Source of the DNA: Flaccisagitta enflata
Taxonomy: Eukaryota > Chaetognatha > Sagittoidea > Aphragmophora
Reading direction: 5' to 3'
Length of the DNA: 64,000 nucleotides
Assembly: GCA_965153355.1 (NCBI GenBank)
Contig: OZ231127.1
Span: forward strand, 16,988,001 to 17,052,000
A program made the translations under genes and the position numbers. Position 1 is the stretch's first letter, and every line of letters starts with the position of its first letter. Below, piece after piece: positions 62,214 through 64,000 of this stretch. The notes below the pieces were generated by a model. That model was not told where the DNA came from, did no database searches, and was given only the letters and a program-made list of their open reading frames with translations.

Positions 62214-62454
62214 CTTATACACCTTAACTTCACATAGAAGAGGACAAGTAAACTAAACGAAGAAAAGACTGGACAATAACAAAAAGAAAATAAGTTTCAT
62301 TAAGCAACTCAGAGCGAGCGTACCGTGCATTAATGTCCATCTCTTAATGAATTGACATTAGTTATCTTTTCGATATTTACGCATGAAAGTTTTCTTCCCA
62401 TAACATTAGTCAGTCTCCCTTCCCTTTTCTTAGCGCTAAAGTTGGTTTGATCTA

Positions 62455-62767
62455 CAGTCAGTGGACAAAACACTATAGGTATATATATCATACCACTGGC
62501 TTTGATACGACATACTGCTCAAAAATAAAATATTGTATGTGACAATCAGTTGCTCAAGTTTTAGCCGGCTGTAACAAACAAAATTTTGTATTCAACAACG
62601 GGTTGTTAGAATTACAGCCGGCTGTAATGCTACAATTTTGTAACATTACAGGCGGGTGTTATTTAAACCCCTGGTTGTTGCATACAATATTTTGTTTACT
62701 ATCAGCATGTTGGATCAAAACCAACGGTATGATATATGTATACCTATTATGTTTTGTCCGCTGACTG
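62455..62767. mobile_element. 313 bp palindromic MITE with TCTA target duplication
   Basis: The ends CAGTCAGTGGACAAAAC (left) and CAGTCAGCGGACAAAAC (right, minus strand) extend as about 40 bp inverted repeats, and the match continues to the centre, with TTACAGCCGGCTGTAA near the middle. TCTA flanks both sides (62,451-62,454 and 62,768-62,771), while the paralogous segment has one TCTA at 51,419-51,422. No coding capacity. The superfamily is not certain: CAGT ends suggest Tc1/mariner, but the duplication reads as 4 bp. Confidence 0.9.
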
Positions 62768-62929
62768 TCTATAAGGCATGCGCAGACTATTTTTAAAGAA
62801 TCAAACGCTAAAGTGAGAGCTCTCTTTTTCAGATTTCTTGTTTGCCCTAGATTCTGATACGGCTCGCCAGGGGCCTACTCCCGCCCACATTGTGACTTTG
62901 CAGCGAGATAAAAGTGAGCGCGAACCTGA

Positions 62930-63022
<93 letters not shown>

Positions 63023-63200
63023 TGTGTGTCTGTGTGTCTGTCTGTCTGTCTGTGTGTCTGTGTGTCTGTCTGTGTGTCTGTCTGTCTGTGTGTCTGTCTG
63101 TGTCTGTCTGTTTCTGTCGGTCTCTGTCTGTTTCTGTCTATGTCTGTCTGTGTCCGTCTGTATCCTTTTGTGTCTGTCTGTGTCAGTGGATCTACATTTT

Positions 63201-63279
63201 GTCTGAGTTTTTGTCCGTCTTTGTCTGCGTGTATCTGACCGTCCTCCAGAAATGAAACAAATTTGGCCACATTCATAAA
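63201..63279. other. Unassigned sequence
   Basis: No gene recognised. Confidence 0.4.
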
Positions 63280-63735
63280 TTGTATGCACTATAACACCAA
63301 GAGGCAGTCTGTCACTCACACATGCACGTGCATTCTCAAGCATGCACACACACGCGTATTTTAGCTCATCTAGCTCATTTGGCTCAGTCATATTTTTCTT
63401 TGATTTTCAGTGCCATCACATCACATCACACACAATTGTCCCTAATTTGATCTAACAAATAAAAAGATTTGCAGTGACTGAAAACAAAAACTTGGTAAAA
63501 AGTGACCAATGCTTACGACATTTTTCCTCACGGCGACAGCCGCTATTACTGGTATGCACTATAACACCAAGAGGCAGTCTGCCACTTACACATGCACGCG
63601 CATTCTCAAGCATGCACACACACGTGTTCTCAAGCATGTACACACACGCGCATCCTCAAGCATGTACACACGAGCGCATCCTCAAGCATGTACACACACG
63701 CGCATCCTCAAGCATGTACATACACGCCCCTTTTC
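63280..63735. repeat. Direct duplication plus about 25 bp minisatellite
   Basis: 63,280-63,357 and 63,552-63,628 share TATGCACTATAACACCAAGA, GGCAGTCTG and CATTCTCAAGCATGCACACA. The second copy leads into CTCAAGCATGTACACACACG units (63,630-63,730). Confidence 0.88.
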
Positions 63736-64000
63736 GTATTATCCCATTAGGGCGTTTCTGTGAATAAAGCTGAGGGAAGCCGAGCTCAGATCAGAAGAGG
63801 AAGGCTGACATTCGCGAAAAAGAGATAAAGAGGAATGTTTGGTTCCTAAATCCCATTCTTTTTCTTCCCCTTCTTCTTCTTCTTCACCTTCAGGATGTGC
63901 AAATAATTTGGTATTTTTTTTAAAGAAGCATGTAAAAGCCATCCTTTTATGACACTTTTTTGTCTAAGTCGATATTAACTATGTCAATTAACCATTTTTG
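63736..64000. other. Unassigned sequence
   Basis: No gene recognised; a CTT patch at 63,860-63,890. Confidence 0.5.

Larger units (their letters stand above)
61881..63200 (+). repeat. Segmental duplication, copy 2
   Basis: Aligns with 51,013-51,770. It carries two extra segments (62,055-62,207 and the MITE 62,455-62,767) and ends in a GT array (62,935-63,020) followed by GTCT-type units to about 63,200. It lacks the GC tract of copy 1. Confidence 0.93.

Overview
This 64 kb window looks like intergenic DNA from a repeat-rich eukaryote, most likely an invertebrate animal. Support comes from a LINE ORF1-type protein, a LINE ORF2 C-terminus and endonuclease fragment, a Tc1-type transposase fossil, several pogo/Tigger-like MITEs, TTAGGG-like motifs, and very dense simple repeats. 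The species cannot be named. No host protein-coding gene, rRNA, tRNA, operon or CRISPR array was recognised. The one convincing intact reading frame is the LINE ORF1-like protein (minus strand, 7160-8209). Almost every other long open frame is the translation of a tandem repeat.

Layout. 1-10 kb: Tc1-like fossil with matching inverted ends, first copies of a dispersed hairpin-ended element (here 'HP family'), a pogo-like MITE and the LINE ORF1. 10-22 kb: a second pogo MITE, CT/GA microsatellites, a series of minisatellites (9, 15, 32, 34 and ~45 bp units), a decayed LINE endonuclease fragment and the first copy (13,893-14,033) of a 141 bp palindromic element. 22-37 kb: three inverted-repeat elements with minisatellite cores, a (AGT)75 array, a 32 bp minisatellite open in all forward frames, a LINE ORF2 C-terminal fragment and a 783 bp palindrome. 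37-55 kb: CT arrays, a pogo-like element inside the core of an HP copy, the second palindromic copy (45,473-45,599, minus), three 115 bp modules separated by CT arrays, the longest HP copy (48,802-50,338) and nested repeats at 53-54.6 kb. 55-64 kb: the third palindromic copy (55,379-55,519), a 4.2 kb satellite of 301 bp monomers each carrying a telomere-like dimer, a higher-order GACAGA-rich repeat, and a segmental duplication (51.0-51.8 kb versus 61.9-63.2 kb) in which one copy carries a 313 bp palindromic MITE and the other keeps its empty target site.

The strongest leads are: (1) three dispersed copies of a ~141 bp two-stem palindrome whose outer stem stays fully paired although its sequence differs, with five compensated base pairs; (2) the HP family, about 14 copies, each ending in a palindrome plus CTAAAAA and carrying a tandem-repeat core; (3) the repeated architecture of inverted ends around a minisatellite; (4) the MITE with a filled and an empty site in the same window. 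The elements are related as layers of insertion, not as cooperating genes.
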